Assembly: GCA_031405895.1 (NCBI GenBank)
Contig: JANOFL010000033.1
Span: 1-52,434 of the forward strand
Direction of reading: 5' to 3'
DNA from: BJ22 sp031405895
Lineage (GTDB): Bacteria > Planctomycetota > Planctomycetia > Pirellulales > Pirellulaceae
Length of the DNA stretch: 52,434 bases
The notes below the pieces were generated by a model. The model was not told where the DNA came from. It was given only the letters and a program-made list of their open reading frames with translations, and made no database searches. The first letter of the stretch is position 1; every line of letters begins with the position of its first letter. Positions 15,760 to 23,806 of the stretch are shown piece by piece. A program made the position numbers and the translations under genes.

Positions 15760-16356
15760 CTATTCCTGCAGTTCGCTGTTCCAGTAAGCGTCGCTGATGA
15801 ACTTTTGCCAGCTGTCGATCCGGCGCGAGTGCCGCCAGTAGCCTGGGTTCCAGCTCGGCTGGTGGGGCTGGCGGCGCAGCCGCATGTGGGCCTGTTCCGG
15901 AGTCCGGTCGGCCTTGCGGTGGTTGCACTCGACGCAGGCCAGCACGCAGTTGGTCCAGGTCGACAAGCCGCCCTGGCAGCGCGGCAGGACGTGGTCGATC
16001 GTCAGCTCATCCGACGGCGGCTGGTCGCCGCAGTACTGGCAGGTTTGCCGGTCTCGCTTGAACAGGTTCCGCCGGTTGAAGGCCACATTCGCGGTCGGTA
16101 GCCGGTCGTAACGGGTCAGCGTGATGACTTCGGGCACGCGCAACCGCATCGAGACCGCCTGGATGAACGGCTCGTCAGGACCCGGCTGCAAGCGGGCCCA
16201 GTCGGCCCAGTCGTAGAGCTGGTAATCGGTCGGCTCGACCACCCGCGCCTGTTCGTTCCAGACCAGGATCAACGCCCGCGCGACGGAAGCAATATTGACA
16301 GGCTGCCAGCTCCGGTTGAGCACCAGGGTCGGCTGCCGAAGGGTTTTTGAGATCAA
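15760..16356 (-). CDS. HNH endonuclease domain protein
   Basis: About 198 residues. The N-terminal segment PTLVLNRSWQPVNIASVARALILVWNEQARVVE is typical of this HNH branch, common in planctomycetes and cyanobacteria. The nuclease has zinc Cys pairs CQYC and CVEC, the DHV core of LTIDHVLPRCQGG, and the closing NHRKADRTPEQAHMRL. The start is uncertain. TTG at 16356 (LISKTLRQPTLV), with GGAG 13 nt upstream, fits family length. The frame stays open to an ATG at 16527, but that extension looks non-coding. The cellular target is unknown. Confidence 0.8.
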   Translation of the reverse strand: MISKTLRQPTLVLNRSWQPVNIASVARALILVWNEQARVVEPTDYQLYDWADWARLQPGPDEPFIQAVSMRLRVPEVITLTRYDRLPTANVAFNRRNLFKRDRQTCQYCGDQPPSDELTIDHVLPRCQGGLSTWTNCVLACVECNHRKADRTPEQAHMRLRRQPHQPSWNPGYWRHSRRIDSWQKFISDAYWNSELQE

Positions 16357-16739
16357 GGTTGCAGATACTCCAGGTTCAGTTCCATTGGTCGGCCAGCTGC
16401 TGACAACATGTCCCTTTCGCCCGCCGGACTGGCCAGGCGGGCAGCCCGCACATCCTGTCAGTCCATTTTGTGCCGAAGAGAGGCGGTCCGTCCAGCTTGT
16501 TTCAGTTGCCGGCCGGCCATTGTCCAAATGAACGGACCGTCTGGGACCAAATCAGGTTCCCGGTCAGGGCACCAGAAAAAGGCAACCAGGGTCTGGTCAT
16601 CCCGACGCATGAACCGGGGTTCGCCTGGTCAGTTTCGGCGTAACCGGCTGGCTCCCGGCCGGTCTGAGGCCGTGCTGGACAGTTGGAGCGGGCTGGCGAC
16701 CCTGCTGGCAGCCAACGGCACGGCCCGGCGTTCCGGTTC

Positions 16740-16745
16740 TATAAT
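16740..16745 (+). promoter_or_regulatory. possible -10 element upstream of folD
   Basis: TATAAT is a perfect sigma-70 -10 hexamer in otherwise GC-rich DNA, 143 bases before the folD start. No convincing -35 was found 16-18 bases upstream, so this is only a candidate. The rest of the divergent gap 16357-16888 shows nothing else recognised. Confidence 0.3.
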
Positions 16746-16888
16746 GCCCCGGCCCGATGTGCCAGGCAGCCGCCAGGAAAACTGCCACGTTCCAGCCGCG
16801 TTTTCCGCTCCGTGAATCCCCTGAAGATTTGGCGACTTTTGCTACCCACAGGAACTTCAGTGTGCCCGGGACCTTGACCGAAGTCGCC

Positions 16889-17773
16889 ATGATCCTCGAC
16901 GGCAGCCTTCTCGCCACGACGATTCAGGGTGAAATCCGCGAAGCGGTTGCGCGACATTGCGCGGAAGGCCACCCCGCGCCCGTGCTCGCTGCCGTGCTCG
17001 TCGGCAGCGAGCCGGCGAGCGAAGTCTACGTTCGCAACAAGCGCCGGGCGTGCGAGCTGGCCGGAATCGAAGGGCGGCTGGTCCGGCTGCCCGCCAGCAC
17101 AACCACCGCGGAATTGCTCGACACGATTGAGGGATTAAACCGCGACGGGACCGTGAGCGGCATTCTCGTCCAGCTGCCCCTCCCGCGTGGGATCGACAGC
17201 CACATGGTGCTCGACTCCATCGATCCAGCCAAAGACGTGGACGGATTTCATCCGGTCAACGTCGGGATGATGCTGCAGGGCCGGCCGCGGTTCCTGCCCT
17301 GTACGCCACTGGGGATCCTGCATCTGCTGCAACGCCACCAGCTTCCGGTCGCGGGCAAGCATGTCTGCGTGGTGGGCCGCAGCGATATCGTGGGCAAGCC
17401 GCTGGCCGCGATGCTGATGCAGCGCAGCGGACCGCTCGGACCAGACTACGCCAACGCCACGGTCACGGTCTGTCACAGCCAGTCGGCGGAGCTCGCAACG
17501 ATCACCCGCGCGGCCGATGTGTTGATCGCGGCAATTGGTCAACCGCGGTTTGTGGGGGCCGCTCTGGTCAAGCCAGGCGCGGTGGTGATCGATGTCGGCA
17601 TCAATCGCACCCCGGACGGGCTGGCGGGCGATGTGGATTTCGATGCCGTGGTCCGGGTGGCTCGCGCGATCACACCCGTACCGGGTGGAGTAGGTCCGAT
17701 GACGGTCACGATGTTGCTTGCCAATACGCTTGCGGCTGCGCGGCGACAGACAAACCTGACGGCGGGGGCCTGA
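16889..17773 (+). CDS. folD: bifunctional methylenetetrahydrofolate dehydrogenase/methenyltetrahydrofolate cyclohydrolase FolD
   Basis: 294 residues, close to the usual 285. FolD interconverts 5,10-methylene-, methenyl- and 10-formyl-tetrahydrofolate with NADP in the cytoplasm. Visible signatures are YVRNK (residues 47-51, catalytic Lys51), QLPLPRGID, KDVDGFHPVN, PCTPLGILHLL, the NADP loop GRSDIVGKP (163-171), and ITPVPGGVGPMTVTML near the C-terminus. The start is the ATG before ILDG. The frame is open to 16757, but the extra residues are not part of the family. It stands alone and is followed by hairpin repeat DNA. Confidence 0.97.
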   Translation: MILDGSLLATTIQGEIREAVARHCAEGHPAPVLAAVLVGSEPASEVYVRNKRRACELAGIEGRLVRLPASTTTAELLDTIEGLNRDGTVSGILVQLPLPRGIDSHMVLDSIDPAKDVDGFHPVNVGMMLQGRPRFLPCTPLGILHLLQRHQLPVAGKHVCVVGRSDIVGKPLAAMLMQRSGPLGPDYANATVTVCHSQSAELATITRAADVLIAAIGQPRFVGAALVKPGAVVIDVGINRTPDGLAGDVDFDAVVRVARAITPVPGGVGPMTVTMLLANTLAAARRQTNLTAGA

Positions 17774-17812
17774 AGATCCGCATGAGTTACGGGCGAACGC
17801 ACAAAAAAACAT

Positions 17813-17940
17813 ATTTCCCCCCCTCCTCCCTCAGTCCCGGCGCGCCGGGAGTCTTCCCGGAACCGCTGGGTGGGGTGGGGCCGGGGGAGGGGGGCCGCGG
17901 CTGGAACTCCAGCGGCACTTGTTTCGTCAATCGGCTCGAC
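17813..17940. repeat. G-rich hairpin repeat (family G), copy 2
   Basis: CCCCCCCTCCTCCCTCAGTC, an inner GGCGCGCC palindrome and TTCCCGGAACCGCTG are followed by GTGGGGTGGGGCCGGGGGAG. After this comes the shared flank CCGCGGCTGGAACTCCAGCG continuing GCACTTGTTTCGTCAATCGG. The interval 17774-18045 holds no other recognised feature. Confidence 0.7.
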
Positions 17941-18045
17941 GGACTTCCCGCGCCGTTTCGGAAAACCTTAAAGTGCACAAACAATGTTTTTGCAGACGGG
18001 GACCTTGCTCAAACCAGAGGCTGTTGTCAGCCTGCTCCTCTTGTC

Positions 18046-20904
18046 GTGCGTGGGCAATTCAAAGTCCGCCGGACGCGGCTCTTTTTCTGCCTGCTCGCAG
18101 CGGTCCTGGGCCTCTCTTGTGGCGGCTGCGGTTGCCAGCAGGATCCGGATTCAGACGCTGAAAAAACCAGCGAGACAGCCAAGGAAGACGAAGAGCCGAA
18201 AGACCGCTTCACGGCAGAAGCTACCGTCCTCTACCCGGGCGAGTTCTCCGACGAGGCGCGCGTCAACCGGTTCAAGCCCGGCCACCTGGCGACCGCCAGC
18301 CTGCGGATCCAGTCCAACCTGTCGGACAGCGCCGGGCGGCTGAGCGGTTATGGCGTGGTCCAGGGCGGGACGCCGGTGCCGCTCGAAGGCACCAGCTTCT
18401 ATCTCGAATCCAGCCGGCAGGTGACGCTGGTCAAAGGCGAGCAGAAGAATATCGAGTCGCTGGTCTACCTTCCCCACCGCGACCTGGTCGCCAGAAACGT
18501 GACGCTGCGCCAGCAGATGCTGGCCCTCTCCGGACTGCCACTGGTCGACGTGACGCAGCCGGTGATCGCGCTTCGCGGCTGGCAGTACCACCTGCTTGTG
18601 CTGAGCGACTTGCCGGACCAGTTGCGGTATATCGAGGCGATGGACTGTGTTCAGTTGCGGGCGACCGACATGGTGCCGCCGCCGCCGTTCTATCACGTGG
18701 TGCGGCCGGGGCCATCCGATCCGGTGCCGCTCTCCGGAAGCAGCCTGGCCTGGACAACACTCGCGGCGATCGTCTGGGACGGCTTCGATCCCGAACGGCT
18801 CGATGACGCGCAACGGCGGGCGCTCAAGGACTGGCTGCATTTTGGAGGACAGCTGGTGATCAGCGGGCCTGGTTCGCTCGACCGGCTGCAGGCCAGCTTC
18901 CTGCAGCCGTGGCTGCCGGTCCGGCAGGCCGGGTCCCGCAACCTCGGTGCCGCCGAGCTGGCGGAGCTCAACGCGAACTGGTCGATCCCGATGGCTCGCA
19001 ATCCGGAACGGCAGTGGAAGCTGGAAGTCCCGGTCGATGCCCCGATGCTGGGCGTGGACCTCCAGCTCACGCCGGAAAGCCAGTTCATCGCGGGCACGGG
19101 CGGGCTGGTCGCCGAACGCTGGGTGGGCCGCGGACGGGTGGTGGTCACCGGGTTCCCGCTGCACGACCAGCGTCTCAAGCGCTGGGCCGCCGTGTCGTCG
19201 CTGTTCAACAACGCCCTGCTCCGCAAGCCCTCCCGCCGGTTCAGCGTGAATGAATCGGGGAGCATTTCGTTCGGCTGGCGGAATGTTGAAGCAGACACCT
19301 TTGATCCGCTGGTCGGCTCCACCGTCCGGTTCCTGTGCCGCGACCTGATGGCGGGCCGGGAGACAGGCCGGCTGAACGTGGAAAGCGAGTTTGGGGACGA
19401 CGGGCCAGGGAGTTTGCTGGGCGGCCAGCGGCTGATGATTGACAATTCGACTTTTGGCGACGGTTCCGGACTCTGGGACGAGGACCGGCAGTTTGTCCGG
19501 GCACCGGATGGCGAGCCGGCGGCCGATCCGCTGCATTTCGACGGGCACGGCGCACTGGACGACAGTGGCGTTGGGGGCTGGAACGATAACCACGGCGTAA
19601 CCGGCTTGGCGCGTGAGACGATCTCCCGCGCGGCCGGCATCCGTCCGCCTTCGCGGATGTTTGTGATCCAGATGCTGGCCGCCTATCTCGCCGTGCTGGT
19701 GCCGCTCAACTGGCTCGTTTTCCGCGCGATCGGGCGCGTCGAGTGGGCGTGGATTGCGGCCCCGCTGATTGCGATCGCGGGGGCCTGGGCCGTGGTCCGG
19801 CTCGCCGCGCTCGATATCGGTTTCGTTCGCAGCCACAACCGGCTGGGACTGCTTGAAATTCCGGTCGGTCACGATCGCGGGCACGTCGCGGAGTTTTCGG
19901 CGGTCTATTCGTCGCTCTCGACGCGATTCGCGGCGCGGTTCGGCGAGAGCGACGGGATCAGCATGCCGCTGGGATTTCCCGGCACGTCGCGGACCGCTCT
20001 GACGCCGGTCCAGTTCGAGCGGATGTTGACGGGTGAACTGTCCGGGTTTCCCGTCCAGTCGAACTCGACTGGCTTGCTGCATACGGAATCGATGATCGAT
20101 CTGGCGGGCACTGTGGCGTTGCACACCGGAGAGGACGGGCTTCGGCTGGTCAACGGCACGCGGCTGCGGCTTGGCACGGCTGGAATTGTGCGGCGGACGG
20201 AAGACGGGCAGCTGGAGCTGGCCTGGATCGGCATGGTCGAGCCGGGCTCCGAGGTCGCGCTGACGTTCGAGCGGGTGGAGCCGGACCAGGCCTGGCAGCG
20301 GTGGCGCGATCAGGTGCTGTTTGTCGGGATGGACCGCTATTGCAGCGATGTCTGGGAACGCAGCGCGATGGACCGCTCGTCGCTCCCGCTCGACGAAGCC
20401 GTTGCAATCTCGGGGCTGGAGCCATCCCGTCAGACGCAGTTCCGGGAGTACCTGTTGGCCCGGGTTCGCGAACTGGAGGACAGCCGGGGAGTTCCCGACG
20501 AACAGCTGGTCGTGGAAAAGAACATTTTCGCGGAAGTCCTGGCCCAGTTCGCGCTGGCCGACCAGGACCGTCCCGAAGTCGGTGCGCTGTTCGATCTGGT
20601 AGCCAGCCAGCTGGAGCTGTTACCCGGCCAGGCCCGGCTGATCGCGGAGATGGACGAGTCGCCGGCGACCTGGCAGCTGGTGCCGGCGGCAACGCGAAAC
20701 CGGGCTTCGATTCTCGTCGTCGCCCACCTAAGCCGCCCGGTCGTCGCCGATCCGCGGCCCGACCTGAACACGCTCCAGGACTTTCTGGCCAAGCCCGACC
20801 AGGATCGCTGGATGGAGGAGCTGGAAGCCGAGGGTGACGCTGAAGAAACAGACGAGTCCGGCGAACCCGACATGTCCGACGACTCCACCAACTCCGGGGA
20901 ATGA
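18046..20904 (+). CDS. large membrane-anchored lipoprotein with GATase-like region, upstream of an ABC ATPase
   Basis: About 952 residues from the GTG at 18046 (VRGQFKVRRTRLFF), which puts a lipobox-like LSCGGC right after a hydrophobic signal. The extracytoplasmic part includes RRALKDWLHFGGQLVISGPGSLD (around residues 255-280), typical of the glutamine-amidotransferase-like fold seen in GldG/DUF4350-type proteins. About two transmembrane helices lie near residues 545-590 (MFVIQMLAAYLAVLVPLNWLV, then IAAPLIAIAGAWAVV). The C-terminus is acidic. The ABC ATPase follows after 6 nt. The pair resembles gliding/ABC-2-type export modules, but the transported substrate is unknown. Confidence 0.7.
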   Translation: MRGQFKVRRTRLFFCLLAAVLGLSCGGCGCQQDPDSDAEKTSETAKEDEEPKDRFTAEATVLYPGEFSDEARVNRFKPGHLATASLRIQSNLSDSAGRLSGYGVVQGGTPVPLEGTSFYLESSRQVTLVKGEQKNIESLVYLPHRDLVARNVTLRQQMLALSGLPLVDVTQPVIALRGWQYHLLVLSDLPDQLRYIEAMDCVQLRATDMVPPPPFYHVVRPGPSDPVPLSGSSLAWTTLAAIVWDGFDPERLDDAQRRALKDWLHFGGQLVISGPGSLDRLQASFLQPWLPVRQAGSRNLGAAELAELNANWSIPMARNPERQWKLEVPVDAPMLGVDLQLTPESQFIAGTGGLVAERWVGRGRVVVTGFPLHDQRLKRWAAVSSLFNNALLRKPSRRFSVNESGSISFGWRNVEADTFDPLVGSTVRFLCRDLMAGRETGRLNVESEFGDDGPGSLLGGQRLMIDNSTFGDGSGLWDEDRQFVRAPDGEPAADPLHFDGHGALDDSGVGGWNDNHGVTGLARETISRAAGIRPPSRMFVIQMLAAYLAVLVPLNWLVFRAIGRVEWAWIAAPLIAIAGAWAVVRLAALDIGFVRSHNRLGLLEIPVGHDRGHVAEFSAVYSSLSTRFAARFGESDGISMPLGFPGTSRTALTPVQFERMLTGELSGFPVQSNSTGLLHTESMIDLAGTVALHTGEDGLRLVNGTRLRLGTAGIVRRTEDGQLELAWIGMVEPGSEVALTFERVEPDQAWQRWRDQVLFVGMDRYCSDVWERSAMDRSSLPLDEAVAISGLEPSRQTQFREYLLARVRELEDSRGVPDEQLVVEKNIFAEVLAQFALADQDRPEVGALFDLVASQLELLPGQARLIAEMDESPATWQLVPAATRNRASILVVAHLSRPVVADPRPDLNTLQDFLAKPDQDRWMEELEAEGDAEETDESGEPDMSDDSTNSGE

Positions 20905-20910
20905 TGGCCT

Positions 20911-21837
20911 GTGATTGAGATTCGCGGCTTTGGCAAAGACTACGGCGACTTCACGGCGGTCGAAGTGCTCGATCTGACGATCGGCAAAGGCGAACTGTTC
21001 GGCTTCATCGGTCCGAATGGTGCCGGCAAGAGCACGACGATCCGCTATCTTGCGACGTTGCTCAAAGCCTCGCGCGGCGACGCGACCGTCAACGGTTTCA
21101 GCGTGGCCAGCCAGCCGATGGAAGTCCGCCGCAGCATCGGCTACATGCCCGACGACTTCGGCGTCTATGACGGGATGAAGGTCTGGGAGTTCCTCGACTT
21201 CTTCGCCGTTGCCTACCAGCTGAGTCGGTCCCGCCGCAAGCAGATCATCCCCGACGTGCTCGAGCTGCTCGACCTGACCCACAAGCGAAACGACTACGTC
21301 AACGCCCTTTCGCGCGGCATGAAGCAGCGCCTCTGCCTGGCCAAAACACTCGTCCACGACCCGCCCGTCCTGATCCTCGACGAGCCGACCAGCGGACTCG
21401 ATCCGCGGGCAAGGATCGACGTCAAGGCTCTCCTCCGCGAATTGCGCCGGATGGGCAAGACGATCCTGATTTCCAGTCACATCCTGACCGAGCTGGCCGA
21501 CTGCTGCACGTCGATCGGGATCATCGAACGCGGCAAGCTGCTGATGCACGGCCCGATCGACCAGGTCTACCGGCAAATCCGCGGGAACCGCGTGGTCCAT
21601 GCCCGTTTTGGCAACAACCTCGATGCCGGGCTGAGCATCATCCGCAGCCAGCCCGACGTCCGCGACGTCCAGGTCGACGGCGACCGGATCAGCATCGAGT
21701 TCCAGACCCCCGACCACGATTCGGCCCGGCTTCTGAAGCAGCTCGTCGACGGCGGTGTCGAAGTCCGCGCCTTCGCCGAAAAGGAACCTTCGCTCGAAGA
21801 CGTCTTCATGCTCGTCACCCGCGGGTTGGTGACGTGA
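20911..21837 (+). CDS. ABC transporter ATP-binding protein (CcmA/ABC-2 type)
   Basis: 308 residues from a GTG. Walker A is GPNGAGKST (residues 34-42), the signature is LSRGMKQR, and Walker B runs into VLILDEPTSGLDPRAR. A switch His lies in ILISSHILTELADCC. The C-terminal about 80 residues form the extra domain seen in NatA/CcmA-like ATPases and end SLEDVFMLVTRGLVT. It probably energises the membrane protein encoded just upstream, because no separate ABC permease lies downstream. A truncated copy of its last about 65 codons recurs at 22373-22483. Confidence 0.92.
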   Translation: MIEIRGFGKDYGDFTAVEVLDLTIGKGELFGFIGPNGAGKSTTIRYLATLLKASRGDATVNGFSVASQPMEVRRSIGYMPDDFGVYDGMKVWEFLDFFAVAYQLSRSRRKQIIPDVLELLDLTHKRNDYVNALSRGMKQRLCLAKTLVHDPPVLILDEPTSGLDPRARIDVKALLRELRRMGKTILISSHILTELADCCTSIGIIERGKLLMHGPIDQVYRQIRGNRVVHARFGNNLDAGLSIIRSQPDVRDVQVDGDRISIEFQTPDHDSARLLKQLVDGGVEVRAFAEKEPSLEDVFMLVTRGLVT

Positions 21838-21891
21838 CGACCGGGGAGACGAATGCCTGAAGGAGATTGACGGGGATCAACCAGCCTGACA

Positions 21892-22155
21892 ATGAACCTG
21901 CCTGAAATGGATTACGTCCTGACACAACATGCCCGCGACGCGATGGAGAAGCGCCAGATCGCGATTGCGTGGGTCGAACAAACGCTCAAACAGCCTGAGC
22001 GGACGGAGCCGGACAGCATGGACAAGGAGCTGGAACATCGCTTCTCGACGATCGCAGAGTTCGATGGCCGGGTGCTGCGTGTTATCGTGAACAGGACTAC
22101 GATTCCCCAGCGGGTTGTGACCGCATTCTTTGATCGCAAGAGGACCCCGAAGTGA
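21892..22155 (+). CDS. DUF4258 family protein (toxin-like)
   Basis: 87 residues. YVLTQHARDAMEKRQIAIAWVEQTLKQPERTEPD and VLRVIVNRTTIPQRVVTAFFDRKR match DUF4258, a small RelE/BrnT-like fold often paired with DUF2283. It overlaps the next gene by 4 nt (GTGA), which indicates translational coupling. Toxin activity is inferred from the pairing and fold class, not demonstrated. The pair sits 54 nt after the ABC ATPase stop. Confidence 0.8.
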   Translation: MNLPEMDYVLTQHARDAMEKRQIAIAWVEQTLKQPERTEPDSMDKELEHRFSTIAEFDGRVLRVIVNRTTIPQRVVTAFFDRKRTPK

Positions 22156-22373
22156 AACTGAAAGTCGATGAGGCGGCCGACGCCCTGTATCTGACCCTGA
22201 GCGACGAACCGGCCAGCCGTTCGGAGGAGGTCGCACCGGGGATCAACATGGACTTCGACGGCCAGGACCACGTCGTGGGAATCGAAATGCTCTATCTGTC
22301 CAAGCGGGCGCCGCAGACGGACATCCGGCGACTGCTCTTTGAGTCAGTGCCGGCAACCGCCGGGAAGGGATAA
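22152..22373 (+). CDS. DUF2283 family protein (antitoxin-like)
   Basis: 73 residues from a GTG that overlaps the DUF4258 stop. The sequence KVDEAADALYLTLSDEPASRSEEVAPGINMDFDGQDHVVGIEML is a textbook DUF2283 domain, a small beta-rich protein. In many genomes it accompanies DUF4258, and the two are viewed as a probable type II toxin-antitoxin pair. Its TAA shares its last base with the first base of the duplicated ABC gene fragment. Confidence 0.85.
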   Translation: MKLKVDEAADALYLTLSDEPASRSEEVAPGINMDFDGQDHVVGIEMLYLSKRAPQTDIRRLLFESVPATAGKG

Positions 22374-22483
22374 GCCAGCCCGACGTCCAGGTCGACAGCG
22401 GCGTCGAAGTCCGCGCCTTCGCCGAAAAGGAACCTTCGCTCGAAGATGTCTTCATGCTCGTCACCCGCGGGCCGGTGATCTGA
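22373..22483 (+). pseudogene. duplicated 3' fragment of the ABC ATPase gene
   Basis: AGCCAGCCCGACGTC at 22373-22387 equals 21646-21660. After deletions of 9 and about 70 bases, both between short direct repeats (GACGTC, GTCGAC), the copy follows the original almost base for base to the stop. It reads SQPDVQVDSGVEVRAFAEKE, then PSLEDVFMLVTRGPVI and TGA. It has no start codon. Together with 21646-21837 it brackets the DUF4258-DUF2283 pair. Confidence 0.85.
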
Positions 22484-22599
22484 AGACGGGCCGCGGACGG
22501 CACCAGCCGTTCCGAATCCGAGAGTCGCTGACTTCTCCGAAGTCAGGCGATTCCGGATACCAACAATCTCCCCAAGCTGCGAAAGGCACCCGAACGCCC

Positions 22600-22965
22600 A
22601 TGCCGGATTCCAGCCCGCCCCCACTGCCGAACCCGTTCAGCGCCCCGCTCAGCCCGCCGGGGGCCGCGCCGGCCGACCCGACGCTGCAAGGTGACGCAAC
22701 GGGCGGACTGATCCCTTACAAAAACCCCCACGCCCTGATTGCCTACTATCTGGGGATCATCGCCTGCCTGCCCGTGATCGGCATTCCGTTCGGGATCGCA
22801 TCGCTGACACTTGGGATCATTGGCTTGCGAAAACGGAAGGCCAATCCGGTGATCAAGGGCAGCGTTCACGCGATCATCGGCATCCTCGGCGGAATCTTCT
22901 CGCTGCTCTGCGGCGGGGTAATGATCGTGGCCCTGATCATGGCGCTCTACGCAGAAACGCAGTAG
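22600..22965 (+). CDS. DUF4190 domain membrane protein
   Basis: 121 residues. A Pro-rich cytoplasmic N-terminus of about 45 residues is followed by NPHALIAYYLGIIACLPVIGIPFGIASLTLGIIGLRKRKANPVIKG and a second helix pair, IIGILGGIFSLLCGGVMIVALIMAL. This two- to three-helix layout with G-L-x-x-A-KxNP-type loop matches DUF4190. Function is unknown. No clear ribosome-binding site was seen, and the ATG is chosen because the Pro-rich leader begins there. It is convergent with the secreted gene at 23157-23600. Confidence 0.75.
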   Translation: MPDSSPPPLPNPFSAPLSPPGAAPADPTLQGDATGGLIPYKNPHALIAYYLGIIACLPVIGIPFGIASLTLGIIGLRKRKANPVIKGSVHAIIGILGGIFSLLCGGVMIVALIMALYAETQ

Positions 22966-23027
22966 CCGAATCGCTGACCAGCCGGTTGCCATTTCTTGAG
23001 CCAGCCCAATCTGGCAGAAACAGAAAA

Positions 23028-23051
23028 CGGGAGACCCGACGGGGCCTCCCG
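23028..23051 (-). terminator. intrinsic terminator-like hairpin between convergent genes
   Basis: CGGGAGACC and GGCCTCCCG pair around a CGACG loop. On the minus strand the hairpin is followed by TTTTCTGTTTC, so it suits the 23157-23600 gene. It also lies 62 nt past the DUF4190 stop. Confidence 0.6.
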
Positions 23052-23156
23052 CCAAAATCAACTTGTCAGGCTGGAACCACGGCCGACCGAGGACTTGGCC
23101 GCGCGGGACTTTTGAGCGGCCCCCCGCACCCGGCGATCCGGCAAGCGGGCACCAGC

Positions 23157-23600
23157 TCAGGGCGTGATGATCAGAATGTCGCCCCGGGTGACTGTTCCAT
23201 GACGGACCAGGGTTCCGACACCCGATGGTCCAGTGAACACCAGGACCATCTGATCGGGAAAAGCCACCGACGCGAGATCGTCGACCAGCACGAAACAGGT
23301 TCCCCGCACTGTCTGCGATTGCCCGTTGCGGATGATGGTCGCCACGGCCGGACCTTCAAATCCGGCGGTCGAGCCCGGAATGAAAACTTCGGAAAAACGC
23401 GACATCCGCAGCGAACGAAGGTCCCCGCTGCTGAATCCGATCTCGAAGGACCCGCTGCGATCTTCGAGGACAATTCCACTGGCCCTGGCACCACCGCCTT
23501 CCTGAACCGACATCCCGGCGTCGATCAAAATCTGGGCGTGTGCCTGGGCCGCTCCCAGCAACCCGACGAGCAGGACCAACCCAATCACTTGAAACTTCAT
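23157..23600 (-). CDS. small secreted protein, unknown
   Basis: 147 residues with a clear signal peptide (KFQVIGLVLLVGLLGAAQAHA, cut after AHA). The ATG has GAGGAG seven bases upstream, an unusually good ribosome-binding site for this region. The mature part is beta-rich (SGIVLEDRSGSFEIGF, TIIRNGQSQTVRGTCFVLVDDL) and has a single Cys. I do not recognise a family. It is probably exported to the periplasm or surface. Confidence 0.7.
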   Translation of the reverse strand: MKFQVIGLVLLVGLLGAAQAHAQILIDAGMSVQEGGGARASGIVLEDRSGSFEIGFSSGDLRSLRMSRFSEVFIPGSTAGFEGPAVATIIRNGQSQTVRGTCFVLVDDLASVAFPDQMVLVFTGPSGVGTLVRHGTVTRGDILIITP

Positions 23601-23806
23601 GACAGACTCCTCAAAAATGGAAATGAAAAACAGCGTCCGGCAGGTATGAATCGAATTCCCGGACAGGCCTGATGCTGGCCCGGCGACAGAGCGAAGTCAA
23701 TCGAGGATTCCTGACCGGTGGTCCAGGAGTGCGAATAGCACGTTGCGGGGTTCGTTGCGGATTTGTGGCGCTGATTTCGGAGAAATCAGCGACATTGGTG
23801 GAGAAA

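Noticed and set aside
18151..20124. Minus-strand 657-codon open frame
   Set aside because: It is antisense to the GATase-like gene. Composition (His, Arg, Gln, Pro) is typical of a GC-rich shadow, and no motif is present.
22484..22599. Open frame from about 22339 leading into the DUF4190 gene
   Set aside because: The upstream part reads the duplicated ABC fragment in a wrong frame. The DUF4190 start is best placed at 22600.
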